NCBI RefSeq assembly: GCF_016820635.1
Contig: NZ_WSFU01000141.1
Coordinates: 1 to 32,387, forward strand
Direction of reading: 5' to 3'
Source of the DNA: Anaeromonas gelatinilytica
GTDB lineage: Bacteria; Bacillota; Clostridia; Tissierellales; SIT17
Length of the DNA: 32,387 nt
The translations under genes were made by a program, and so were the position numbers. This document shows positions 7,559 through 15,403 of the stretch, piece after piece; position 1 is the first letter of the stretch, and the number at the start of each line of letters is the position of its first letter. The notes under the pieces were generated by a model. It was not told the DNA's origin. It did not search any database and was given only the letters and a program-made list of their open reading frames with translations.

Positions 7559-8245
7559 TCATACTTTACATATCTCAAATAAATCTTTTATTTCTTCTTT
7601 TATTTCATTTATCTTTTCATTTTCATATGGATGAAGTTTGTTTTTACCTACCATTACTAAATCTCCATCTCTAAAATTTTGTAATATATACTTTTTACTT
7701 CCCTTTAAATACTCTGCTATATTTAAAATATCCTCTTTATCTATTAATTCTTTACATAATGTAGTTCTAAATTCATAATCCACACCTGAGTTTCTTATTA
7801 TTTGAATACTTTCTTTTATTTTTTTTACATCTACTATTGAATTAACAACATCTTCATACTTATCAAATGAAGTTTTTATATCCATAGCTATATAATCTAA
7901 TAAATTATTTTCCAGCAGTTTTTTTATTCTATTAGGATTTGTTCCATTAGTATCTAGTTTAACATGAAATCCTTCATCTTTTATTTCTTTAATTAAATCA
8001 TATATGTCATCATATAAAGTTGGTTCTCCACCACTTATCGTAACTGCATCAATAAATTTTTTTCTTTTATTTAAAAACTTAAATATTTCTTCTATATTTA
8101 TATGTGATTTATCATTGTCAACAATATGAGAATTATGACAATAAGGACATTTAAAATTACATCCTTTTATAAATAACACTGTAGATATTTTATCTGGATA
8201 ATCTATAAAAGAACTTTTTTCCATCTCACAAATTTCCATAGCCAT
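7559..8245 (-). CDS. nrdG: Anaerobic ribonucleotide reductase activating protein (radical SAM)
   Basis: Radical-SAM enzyme of about 228 residues. It uses a [4Fe-4S] cluster and S-adenosylmethionine to install the glycyl radical on NrdD. The cluster motif is CNFKCPYC (C-x3-C-x2-C), preceded by SSFIDYPDKISTVLF; the SAM-binding GGEP is in TISGGEPTLY. The start chosen is ATG at 8245, one base after the nrdD stop (TAG T ATG), because any earlier start would run back into nrdD. A second ATG two codons later is also possible. It is co-transcribed with nrdD and ends in a bidirectional terminator. Confidence 0.92.
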   Translation of the reverse strand: MAMEICEMEKSSFIDYPDKISTVLFIKGCNFKCPYCHNSHIVDNDKSHINIEEIFKFLNKRKKFIDAVTISGGEPTLYDDIYDLIKEIKDEGFHVKLDTNGTNPNRIKKLLENNLLDYIAMDIKTSFDKYEDVVNSIVDVKKIKESIQIIRNSGVDYEFRTTLCKELIDKEDILNIAEYLKGSKKYILQNFRDGDLVMVGKNKLHPYENEKINEIKEEIKDLFEICKV

Positions 8246-8246
8246 A

Positions 8247-10352
8247 CTATATTGCCTGCCCATCTTTAAGACTATGACCAGCATCGAATTCTAATCTATC
8301 CTTATATTCTGCTTTTTTTCCTTTATTCCAAGACTGTACTGGTCTATGAAAACCAACTACCCTAGTCCACACCTCTGTATCCTTACCACAATAAGGACAT
8401 TTAAATTGTTCCCCTTTAAGATATCCATGTTCTTCACATATACTATAAGTAGGAGTAATAGTGAGGTAAGGTATTCTACTATTTGCAAAACCTTTCTTTA
8501 ATAATTCTTTCACTGTCTCTATATTATTAATTTCTTCTCCAATAAATCCGTGAAACACTGTTCCTCCAGTATATCTTATTTGCAATTCTTCTTGAAGCTC
8601 TAACGCTTCAAATATATCTTTCGTATGTCCAACAGGCAATTGAGTAGAATTAGTATAATAAGGTTCCTCATCCCCTTGAGTTATAATATTTGGATACATC
8701 CTTTTATCCATTCTTGCAAATCTATAAGCTGCCCCTTCAGCTGGAGATGCTTCTAAATTCCATAAACTTCCTGTCTCTTCTTGAAATATTTGTATAACTC
8801 GATTCATAAATTCCATTATTTCAATAGAAAATTCTAATCCTTCTTCAGAAGTAATATCTTTACCTAATAAGTTCAAACAAGCTTCATTCATTCCATTTAA
8901 ACCAATAGTACTAAAATGATTCTTAAAGTATTCCCCATGTTCATCTTTAATTCCTTGAAGATAATATCTTGAATAAGGATATAACCCTACATTCATATAT
9001 TTTTCTAATGCAATTCTTTTAGTTTCACAAATATTCTTTGCTGTTTCCATTAATTCTCTAACTCTTTTCTTAAATTCTTCCTTAGTCTTCGATATATGAC
9101 CTATTCTTGGCATATTAAGAGTTACTACGTTTATAGATCCAGTCATAGGATTTGCTCCAAACAATCCTCCGCCTCTTTTTCTTAACTCACGATTGTCTAA
9201 ACGCAATCGACAGCACATACTTCTTACATCTTCAGGTTTCATATCACTATTTACAAAATTAGCAAAATAAGGTGTTCCAAATTTCCCAGTCATTTCCATT
9301 ATACTATTAGACACCTCTGAATCCCATGGAAAATCATCTGTTATATTTATAGTTGGAATAGGAAAACTAAAACTTCTTTCAGCTCCATCTCCCTCCATCA
9401 TAACTTCACAGTATGCCTTATTAAACATATCCATTTCCTTTTGAAATTCTCCATAAGTTTTATCCATTATATTCCCACCAATAATTACTGGCATATTCTT
9501 AATCATAGGATGAGGAGTAATATCTAATGTAATATTAGTAAAAGGCGTCTGAAATCCAACCCTAGTTGGTACATTAAGATTAAATATAAATCCTTTCATT
9601 AATTTTTTAACTTCTTTATAATTTAAATTATCATAATATATAAATGGTGCTGCATAAGTATCTAATGAGCTTATAGCCTGAGCTCCAGCGGCTTCCCCTT
9701 GTAATGTATATAACCAATTAACTATCTGTCCTAATAATGACTGTAAATGTTTTGGAGGTTTAGATTCTATTTTTTCTTTTGCTCCTCTAAATCCTTCTCT
9801 TAATAGAGCTTCTAAATCCCATCCACAACAATAAGGTGCTAATAACCCTAAATCATGTATATGAAGATCTCCTTTTATATGGGAATCTCTCATTTTTTTA
9901 GTATAAATTTTATTTAACCAATATTTCTTTGTAATAGACTCTACTATGTGATTATTCAATCCTTGAAGACTAAACCCCATATTTGCATTTTCATTTACTT
10001 TCCAATCTTCCAATGAAACATATTCATCTATCATTTTTTCTGCATCCATAAAAAGATTTTTAACTTCCCTTAACTCTTCATGCTTATTCCTATATAATAT
10101 ATAAGCTTTTGCTGTTTTAGCGTGTCCCTCTTCTATGAGAACTTTTTCGACAATATCTTGTATATCTTCTACATTAGGTATTCCTACACCATAAGCTTCA
10201 CTTAGTATTTTTTCCACCATATTAGAAAGCCTTTGAGCCTCATCGATATTTTTACCGCCAACGGATTTAGCTGCATTAAATATTGCATCTTGAATCTTTT
10301 CTAAATCAAAATCAACTATATTTCCATTTCTTTTTTGAACCCTTGAAATCAA
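8247..10352 (-). CDS. nrdD: Anaerobic (class III) ribonucleoside-triphosphate reductase
   Basis: Glycyl-radical enzyme that makes deoxyribonucleotides without oxygen, 701 residues. The N-terminal ATP-cone (about 1-95) begins SRVQKRNGNIVDFD and provides allosteric control. The catalytic barrel follows. Near the C-terminus is a metal-binding site with C639-x2-H642 and C652-x2-C655, so one expected Cys appears to be His. The glycyl-radical site is Gly667 in RVVGF. The start is TTG at 10352, preceded by GAGGGGGT with about 7-nt spacing. The upstream region has an inverted repeat over a TATAAT -10, reminiscent of NrdR control. It forms an operon with nrdG, 1 nt apart. No aerobic reductase genes are in the window. 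Confidence 0.96.
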   Translation of the reverse strand: MISRVQKRNGNIVDFDLEKIQDAIFNAAKSVGGKNIDEAQRLSNMVEKILSEAYGVGIPNVEDIQDIVEKVLIEEGHAKTAKAYILYRNKHEELREVKNLFMDAEKMIDEYVSLEDWKVNENANMGFSLQGLNNHIVESITKKYWLNKIYTKKMRDSHIKGDLHIHDLGLLAPYCCGWDLEALLREGFRGAKEKIESKPPKHLQSLLGQIVNWLYTLQGEAAGAQAISSLDTYAAPFIYYDNLNYKEVKKLMKGFIFNLNVPTRVGFQTPFTNITLDITPHPMIKNMPVIIGGNIMDKTYGEFQKEMDMFNKAYCEVMMEGDGAERSFSFPIPTINITDDFPWDSEVSNSIMEMTGKFGTPYFANFVNSDMKPEDVRSMCCRLRLDNRELRKRGGGLFGANPMTGSINVVTLNMPRIGHISKTKEEFKKRVRELMETAKNICETKRIALEKYMNVGLYPYSRYYLQGIKDEHGEYFKNHFSTIGLNGMNEACLNLLGKDITSEEGLEFSIEIMEFMNRVIQIFQEETGSLWNLEASPAEGAAYRFARMDKRMYPNIITQGDEEPYYTNSTQLPVGHTKDIFEALELQEELQIRYTGGTVFHGFIGEEINNIETVKELLKKGFANSRIPYLTITPTYSICEEHGYLKGEQFKCPYCGKDTEVWTRVVGFHRPVQSWNKGKKAEYKDRLEFDAGHSLKDGQAI

Positions 10353-10387
10353 GTAATTACCCCCTCATATTGTGGTTGCTTTTTATT

Positions 10388-10429
10388 CTGTACATATATA
10401 TTGTATATTATACATGCTATAATGTACAG
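10388..10429 (-). promoter_or_regulatory. nrdDG promoter with palindromic NrdR-like elements
   Basis: CTGTACAT (10388-10395) and ATGTACAG (10422-10429) form an outer inverted repeat. Inside it are two smaller near-palindromes, TACATATATATTGTA (10391-10405) and TACATGCTATAATGTA (10411-10426), about two helical turns apart. A minus-strand TATAAT (10412-10407) sits between them. NrdR boxes are paired AT-rich palindromes over nrd promoters (family knowledge), so NrdR is a likely binder. The match to the published box is only partial and the spacing is shorter than usual. Confidence 0.45.
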
Positions 10430-10679
10430 TTATTTTATGTAAAATAATCCATTTTATGTTATAATCCAAAAGAATATTTATAAAATCATACTATTGGACT
10501 AATAATTAATCTTATTAAATATTGTATTTTTATCATTCTGTTTCATTTATAAATCTCACTTCTTATTTTTATTTACCATAATAGAATAACATACTAAATA
10601 TTGAGTATATATTTAAATTTCTTAATTAATATTGTCTTTTAAAAATTTGATACTGATCACAATTAAAAATCCTATAAAT

Positions 10680-10688
10680 TGGTATACT
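10680..10688 (+). promoter_or_regulatory. Extended -10 promoter of the hemerythrin-like gene
   Basis: TGGTATACT (TGn followed by TATACT). The -35 region is weak, as is usual for extended -10 promoters. A strong AGAGGAGG ribosome binding site follows just before the ATG at 10723. The rest of the 370-bp gap (10430-10679) is AT-rich and shows nothing recognisable. Confidence 0.5.
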
Positions 10689-10722
10689 TATAAATAAGAA
10701 ATTAAATAAGAGGAGGAAAATT

Positions 10723-11280
10723 ATGAACTCAATTGATATTTTAGTAAATGAACATAACAACATAAAAAAAATATTAAAAATTGTTAGATGTATGTGTATA
10801 GAAATTGTAGAAGGAAAAGAAATTAATGGAGATGATTTCCGTGATATTATAGATTTCATCAGAAATTATGCTGACAAATATCATCATGGAAAAGAAGAAG
10901 ATATGTTATTTAAATATATGTCTAAAGAATTATCAAAAGATATTGGTGAAGGTCCCGTAAGAGGAATGTTCATAGAACATGATTACGGTAGAAGCTTTGT
11001 AATACAACTAGACATGGCTATTAAAGCTTATGAAAACGGAAATAATAATGCTAAAGTAGATATTATTGCAAATGCTGTTGGTTATGCTAATTTATTAAAT
11101 AATCATATTACAAAAGAAGATAATGTTATATATAAATATGCATCTAAACATTTGTCTAAAGAAACATTAAATAAATTAGACTCAGAATTTAAGGTTATTG
11201 AAAATAAAAATGAAAATTTAGATAAAAAGAAAAAATATATTGATTTAATTGATAGATTAGAAAAAAAATATAACTGCTAA
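10723..11280 (+). CDS. Hemerythrin-like (HHE) di-iron protein
   Basis: A 185-residue four-helix protein with the residues expected to hold a non-heme di-iron centre: His11 (NEHNNI), His54/His55 and Glu58 (YHHGKEED), His86 (FIEHDYGR) and His128 with Glu132 (NNHITKEDNVIY). This matches the bacterial hemerythrin HHE family. A charged Lys-rich helical tail (about 150-185) follows the core and ends in Cys. In anaerobes such proteins are linked to O2 or NO sensing or scavenging and to iron handling (family knowledge). The actual role here is not shown. The gene is monocistronic, with its own extended -10 promoter and a terminator overlapping its stop codon. Confidence 0.9.
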   Translation: MNSIDILVNEHNNIKKILKIVRCMCIEIVEGKEINGDDFRDIIDFIRNYADKYHHGKEEDMLFKYMSKELSKDIGEGPVRGMFIEHDYGRSFVIQLDMAIKAYENGNNNAKVDIIANAVGYANLLNNHITKEDNVIYKYASKHLSKETLNKLDSEFKVIENKNENLDKKKKYIDLIDRLEKKYNC

Positions 11281-11305
11281 GAGAATATTCTCTTAGCAGT
11301 ATTTC
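11273..11305 (+). terminator. Terminator of the hemerythrin-like gene
   Basis: ACTGCTAAGAGAAT (11273-11286) followed directly by its exact reverse complement (11287-11300), then ATTTC. The left arm includes the stop codon of the gene. Confidence 0.75.
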
Positions 11306-11404
11306 ATATTAATTTTCTTTCTTCGTTATTTAATTCCTTTATTGCATAATAAAAATCCTAAGTAGACTAACTTAAACTTAAATTCTAAATTTTAATTTTC
11401 TACA

Positions 11405-11432
11405 TTGATTAGTTTACATGCAAACTAATCAA
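11405..11432. repeat. 11-bp inverted repeat between convergent genes
   Basis: TTGATTAGTTT-ACATGC-AAACTAATCAA, a perfect hairpin without a T-tract on either side. It lies in the 208-bp gap between the hemerythrin and coat-like genes. It could be part of a small RNA or a protein-binding site. No ORF surrounds it. Confidence 0.45.
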
Positions 11433-11488
11433 TAGCATAAACTACACCTCTATGACTCACTATATAATTAATAAATTATTTAGGCAAC

Positions 11489-11522
11489 AAAAAAGATGAC
11501 TTATCAAAAAGTCATCTTTTTT
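11489..11522 (-). terminator. Terminator of the Tyr-rich protein gene
   Basis: AAAAAAGATGACTT (11489-11502) pairs perfectly with AAGTCATCTTTTTT (11509-11522) across a 6-nt loop. It lies 6 nt downstream of the minus-strand stop codon and can work in both directions. Confidence 0.8.
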
Positions 11523-11527
11523 ACTTA

Positions 11528-11947
11528 TTAATAATATGGATAATAATCATATCCAGGATAGTAATCATATCCGGGATAGTAATCATATCCGGAATAACCA
11601 GGATAATATGGGGAAAAACCATATCCGGGATATCTTCTACGTCTTCTAAGTAAAGAGCCTAATAATGCTAATCCTATAAAATCTCTAAAAAGTCTACGTC
11701 TACCAAAATATGGTCTTTGTTGTGCTGAAATTCCTCTACTCATTGCTCTTCTCTCTCGTAAATCTTCTTCTATCTCAGGATAGTCAACAATTACTTCATC
11801 ATATATTTCATCTATCATTCCCTCTAATTTTTCCTCTGACGGCATATCATACATAGGAGATTCATAAGGATAATGCCTCATTATTGTATCTTCGATCTTA
11901 GGATAAATCTTTTTATAGGTTTCAGGATAAGGTACATCTTGTTTCAT
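11528..11947 (-). CDS. Tyr/Gly/Pro-rich coat-like protein with PGYDYY repeats
   Basis: A 139-residue protein of no family I can name with certainty. The N-terminal half (1-70) is acidic and helical, with several Tyr-Pro pairs (YPETYKKIYPK, MRHYPYESP). The middle is strongly basic (GRRRLFRDFIGLALLGSLLRRRRRYP). The last 35 residues are a Tyr/Gly/Pro repeat (PGYDYY three times). Such Tyr-rich, Gly-rich tails are common in spore coat proteins that become cross-linked (general knowledge). A sigma-K-like promoter (CACC, 16 bp, CATAGGATA) lies just upstream, which supports a late-sporulation mother-cell role (inference). The ribosome binding site is AAAGGAGG, correctly placed before the ATG at 11947. 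The gene stands alone between a terminator and the end of the permease operon. Confidence 0.72.
   Translation of the reverse strand: MKQDVPYPETYKKIYPKIEDTIMRHYPYESPMYDMPSEEKLEGMIDEIYDEVIVDYPEIEEDLRERRAMSRGISAQQRPYFGRRRLFRDFIGLALLGSLLRRRRRYPGYGFSPYYPGYSGYDYYPGYDYYPGYDYYPYY
11545..11598. repeat. Three tandem 18-bp repeats within the Tyr-rich gene
   Basis: AATCATATCCRGGATAGT occurs at 11545-11562 and 11563-11580, and a diverged copy at 11581-11598. They encode the PGYDYY units and can expand or contract by slippage. Confidence 0.85.
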
Positions 11948-11980
11948 TCAAAAGCCTCCTTTACAATTATTATTCAATAT

Positions 11981-12009
11981 TATCCTATGTATAAATAGCA
12001 TCATTGGTG
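11981..12009 (-). promoter_or_regulatory. Sigma-K-like promoter of the coat-like gene
   Basis: On the minus strand, CACC (12009-12006), 16 bp, then CATAGGATA (11989-11981). This fits the sigma-K pattern AC ... CATAnnnTA. It would start transcription about 25 nt before the ATG, with the AAAGGAGG ribosome binding site in between. Confidence 0.42.
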
Positions 12010-12098
12010 AATTAATTTTTTTCATTAATTATAACTATAATTTTTCAAATACTCATCTTATTATAAATAAATTGGAAAGCACAAAATATTTTTAACTT

Positions 12099-13469
12099 CT
12101 ATGCTTCTACATTTGAACCTTGAGTTACATCTTCAGTTTTATTTTTTTTAATACCTATTAGTATGACATGTAAAATAATTCCTACTGCTAATCCCCAAGC
12201 TGCTCCTTTAATTGCTAATATTGCTGCCATAACACCTGCAATACCCCTTTGCGTATCTTTAGAACATAAATTCATAGCTAGTCTTGTACAAACATATCCT
12301 TGAACCAACATTGTTAGTGATAATGCAACTGGTAAAATAGGTTCAACTAGAGATACAATAGGTATTAACGCAACAGATATAAATGTTGCTAGCCTAAACG
12401 TTCCTATTCCACCAAATATCGAGTCCATTGCCGAACGTCCTTCTTTATACCTTTGAGCAACAGCTGCTGTTACTGCCGACCAAAGTGGCCCACATAAAGG
12501 AACATAAGGAGTTACTAATGACATAATTATATTTCTAAATCCACTGATTAAATTTGATCTATTTGAATTGAAATCGATTTTTTCATCAGTTCTTACTTCG
12601 TCAGCCTCATTTATCAATGCCTCACTAGTAACAAAATCCCCAAAAGCTATTATATAAACTATGAGTGCCATAGGTACAGCAGCTATAAAAACATCTATTC
12701 CAGGAAAACCTATACCAAATGGACTTACTGTTTGAATAATTCCAAAAAAATCAGGAATATGAATAATTGAACCGAATTCTATCACTGGTGCAGGCAATTC
12801 TTTTGCAATAGGACCTACAATTATACTTATGATTATTGCTGGTAGCATACCATATTTCCCAAACCTGTAAGCAAGTTTGCTTTTCTTCTTTAATCTTCTG
12901 AAACTTTCAGAAAATAATATATAGAAAGAAATAATAGCACCTATACTTATAGATATTGGATATATGCCATATCTTCCTGCGATATCAAACTCTCCAATAA
13001 CTGCTGACAACCCAGCACCTAGTAATATTCCTGCTTTTATAGAATCTGGAACAATATTTATGATTTTACCTGCACTACCTGTAATGCCCATCAATATAAA
13101 AATTATACCAACTAATAATTGTAATGCTATTATTGCATGTATTCTTTCAACTCCTACTGCAAAATTACTTACAAATGCTGTTGTTAATGGTATAGCTGGT
13201 GTAATCCAACCAGGTATAACAGGATCTCCTAATAAAGAATGGATGGAATATAATAATCCATTAATTATTACCATTCCCCATGCAATTTCAAATGGTATTC
13301 CTAATACATCTATCATAATTGGCACAGCACCTAAGCAAGTAGCACACATTAAAATACCTTGTAATGCTTCAGACCATTCCCACTTATAATGTATAAAAGG
13401 TATCCTTACTTTAAATATACCTGCTGATAAATATGGTTGTTCCTTACCATGTTCTCTATATTTGACCAT
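12099..13469 (-). CDS. NCS2/SLC23-like multi-pass permease
   Basis: A 456-residue integral membrane protein with about 12-14 hydrophobic segments, resembling the xanthine/uracil (NCS2, SLC23) permease superfamily. The conserved-looking helix is YIIAFGDFVTSEAL, near residue 275, and a Gly/Pro-rich segment VTPYVPLCGPLWSAV follows. It is the last gene of the 4-hydroxybutyrate operon: its ATG at 13469 is 21 nt after the CoA-transferase stop, with ribosome binding site GGGAGG. That position suggests uptake of 4-hydroxybutyrate or a related short-chain acid rather than a nucleobase. This is inference from context; sequence alone does not define the substrate. No clear terminator was found after it. 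Confidence 0.7.
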   Translation of the reverse strand: MVKYREHGKEQPYLSAGIFKVRIPFIHYKWEWSEALQGILMCATCLGAVPIMIDVLGIPFEIAWGMVIINGLLYSIHSLLGDPVIPGWITPAIPLTTAFVSNFAVGVERIHAIIALQLLVGIIFILMGITGSAGKIINIVPDSIKAGILLGAGLSAVIGEFDIAGRYGIYPISISIGAIISFYILFSESFRRLKKKSKLAYRFGKYGMLPAIIISIIVGPIAKELPAPVIEFGSIIHIPDFFGIIQTVSPFGIGFPGIDVFIAAVPMALIVYIIAFGDFVTSEALINEADEVRTDEKIDFNSNRSNLISGFRNIIMSLVTPYVPLCGPLWSAVTAAVAQRYKEGRSAMDSIFGGIGTFRLATFISVALIPIVSLVEPILPVALSLTMLVQGYVCTRLAMNLCSKDTQRGIAGVMAAILAIKGAAWGLAVGIILHVILIGIKKNKTEDVTQGSNVEA

Positions 13470-13490
13470 AAGTTTCCTCCCTTTATATTT

Positions 13491-14789
13491 TTAAAATTTA
13501 ATATTAAATCTTCTTTCATATTCTTTAGCTAAATCAACTCTAAAATCTGGATGAGCAATATTTATTAATGCTTCTGCTCTTTCTCTAAGAGTCTTACCTT
13601 TAAGTTTTGCAATACCATATTCTGTAACTATAAAATCAACATCATTTCTTGAAGTCGTTACTGTAGCTCCTTTATCTAATAAAGGAACTATTTTTGAAAC
13701 TTTACCTTTAGCTGCAGTAGAAGGCATAGCAATTATTGATCTTCCATCCTCTCCCATACTTGCTCCTCTAATAAAATCTACCTGACCACCTACTCCACTG
13801 ATTTGTTTAAGTCCAACACTTTCAGATGCTACTTGCCCCATTAGATCTACCTGTACACAAGAATTTATAGATACCATTTTATAGTTTTTCATTATTACTG
13901 CTGGATTATTAACATAATCTACAGAATGCATTTCTATAGAAGGATTATTATTTGCATAATCATATAATCTCTTGCTTCCCATTAAAAACGTGGCTACTGA
14001 TTTTCCTGGATGAATAGTTTTCTTCTTATTAGTAATTACTCCAGATTCTACTAGTTCTACTACTCCATCAGATATCATTTCAGAATGAATTCCTAAATCC
14101 TTCTTATCTTTTAAAAATAAGAGAACAGCATCTGGAATTGATCCTATTCCTAACTGCAATGTAGAACCATCGTCTATCAGCGAAGCACAGTACTTTCCTA
14201 TCTTCTTTTCTACTTCTCTAATTTTTCCAGGTGTAAGTTCTATAACAGGATGAGAGTTTTCTACAATATAATCTAGATCTGATATATGAATAAAATTATC
14301 TCCCAATATTCTTGGCATTTGATCATTTATTTCTGCAATTATCAATTTAGCCATTTCAGCTGCTGGTTTTGTGTAGTCATTTGAAACACCAAAGCTACAG
14401 TACCCATGATCATCTGGAGATGTAAGTTGTACTAGAGCAACATCCACAGGTAGATCTTCTCTTAAAAGTTTTGGAACTTGATAAAAGAAACAAGGAGTAA
14501 AATCTGCTTTTCCAGAATTAATTGCTTTCCTTGTTGCTCTACCAGCGAAAAGTGCATTATGCCTAAAATAAGGCTCCATACCATCTTTTACATATTCGGC
14601 ATTCCCCATAGGTACCAAATGCACTATTTCAACATCTGAATATATATCTTTATTCTTAACCATTACATCTAGAAAAAGAGATGGTTCTCCTACAGCATGC
14701 CCTACAACAACTCTATTCTTGGATTTAATATTTTTTACTGCTTTTTCTGGAGTAACTATTTTGTCTTTATATATTGATTTCCAATTCAA
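13491..14789 (-). CDS. abfT: 4-hydroxybutyrate CoA-transferase
   Basis: Family I-type CoA-transferase, 432 residues, like Cat2/AbfT of clostridia. It moves CoA from acetyl-CoA (or butyryl-CoA) to 4-hydroxybutyrate to give 4-hydroxybutyryl-CoA, the substrate of AbfD. The catalytic Glu is Glu237 in GIHSEMISDG. The CoA-binding motifs LQLGIGSIPDAV and GVGGQVDFIRGA are intact, and the family's TEYGIAKLKGKTLRERA ending is present. The start is TTG at 14789, one base after the stop of the upstream Cys-rich gene, with AGGGGGA inside that gene serving as ribosome binding site. Specificity for 4-hydroxybutyrate is supported by abfD in the same operon. Confidence 0.93.
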   Translation of the reverse strand: MNWKSIYKDKIVTPEKAVKNIKSKNRVVVGHAVGEPSLFLDVMVKNKDIYSDVEIVHLVPMGNAEYVKDGMEPYFRHNALFAGRATRKAINSGKADFTPCFFYQVPKLLREDLPVDVALVQLTSPDDHGYCSFGVSNDYTKPAAEMAKLIIAEINDQMPRILGDNFIHISDLDYIVENSHPVIELTPGKIREVEKKIGKYCASLIDDGSTLQLGIGSIPDAVLLFLKDKKDLGIHSEMISDGVVELVESGVITNKKKTIHPGKSVATFLMGSKRLYDYANNNPSIEMHSVDYVNNPAVIMKNYKMVSINSCVQVDLMGQVASESVGLKQISGVGGQVDFIRGASMGEDGRSIIAMPSTAAKGKVSKIVPLLDKGATVTTSRNDVDFIVTEYGIAKLKGKTLRERAEALINIAHPDFRVDLAKEYERRFNIKF

Positions 14790-14790
14790 A

Positions 14791-15066
14791 TTATTTTCCC
14801 CCTATTAACATTTTATCTAACTTAGATTTAAGCTTTTGATAATCTTCTATATCTTTAATTACCATTTTTCCATTTATTCCTTTTAATTCTTCATGTTTTA
14901 TACATGAACTCATACACCCAGATAAAATAACTACAAAATGACACATTTCATTATTGATCCTTGTAATAATATTAATATCTAAGTAATCCTCTTTTAATCG
15001 TTCAATTACACTTTTGCGATCATATCTTACATTACATCCCCCACAATATTTAACACATATATTCAT
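14791..15066 (-). CDS. Small CGGC-type cysteine protein of the abf operon
   Basis: A 91-residue soluble protein with seven cysteines counting Cys4, Cys8 and Cys11 at the N-terminus (NICVKYCGGCNVRYDR). A middle pair occurs as SGCMSSC, and others are at MCHF and near the end of that segment. The CGGCN-x-RYDR motif looks like a metal or thiol site. I recall similar small proteins beside clostridial CoA-pathway genes but know of no assigned function. It sits between the NifU-like gene (8-nt gap) and the CoA-transferase gene (1-nt gap), so it is certainly co-expressed with them. A role in iron-sulfur handling or redox protection of AbfD is a reasonable guess only. Confidence 0.75.
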   Translation of the reverse strand: MNICVKYCGGCNVRYDRKSVIERLKEDYLDINIITRINNEMCHFVVILSGCMSSCIKHEELKGINGKMVIKDIEDYQKLKSKLDKMLIGGK

Positions 15067-15074
15067 CTATATCC

Positions 15075-15353
15075 CTACTTATTTGTTCTTAATATTTTTT
15101 TTGCAAAATTATACAAATCCTCATTAACATCATTGTGTAAAATAACTTCTTTAATATCCAAAATATTTTCTTTTAATTTATTCTCTATTATTTCTTCTAC
15201 AGTATACTTTGCTGAAGGACAACCTTTACATTGGCCCAATAGCCTTATGTGAAGCCTTCCATTTTCATAAGATAATACTTCAATATCACCATAATGATTT
15301 GATAAATAAGGTCTTATTTCTCTTGTTATAACTTCTTCAATTCTATTAAACAT
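15075..15353 (-). CDS. NifU C-terminal-domain-like Fe-S scaffold protein
   Basis: A 92-residue protein equivalent to the C-terminal Nfu domain, with the conserved CxxC in LLGQCKGCPSAKYTVEE. Nfu proteins carry or transfer [4Fe-4S] clusters. AbfD, encoded 50 bp upstream, needs a [4Fe-4S] cluster, so this protein probably serves that enzyme (inference from position). The start is ATG at 15353, preceded by AAGGAG. The domain matches the usual length of about 75-80 residues plus a short helical tail. Confidence 0.85.
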   Translation of the reverse strand: MFNRIEEVITREIRPYLSNHYGDIEVLSYENGRLHIRLLGQCKGCPSAKYTVEEIIENKLKENILDIKEVILHNDVNEDLYNFAKKILRTNK

Positions 15354-15403
15354 TCTATCATTCTCCTTGTATAAGACTATTGGACATTATCTTTAATATA
15401 AAA

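Noticed and set aside
11545-11598. Short regular repeats that could suggest a CRISPR array
   Set aside because: The 18-bp units are directly adjacent without spacers and encode an in-frame PGYDYY protein repeat. No cas genes are present; Cas4-like motifs in AddAB belong to RecB-type nucleases.
12964-13389. 141-codon open frame antisense to the permease gene
   Set aside because: It mirrors the codon bias of the real gene on the other strand, has no ribosome binding site and no recognisable protein features.
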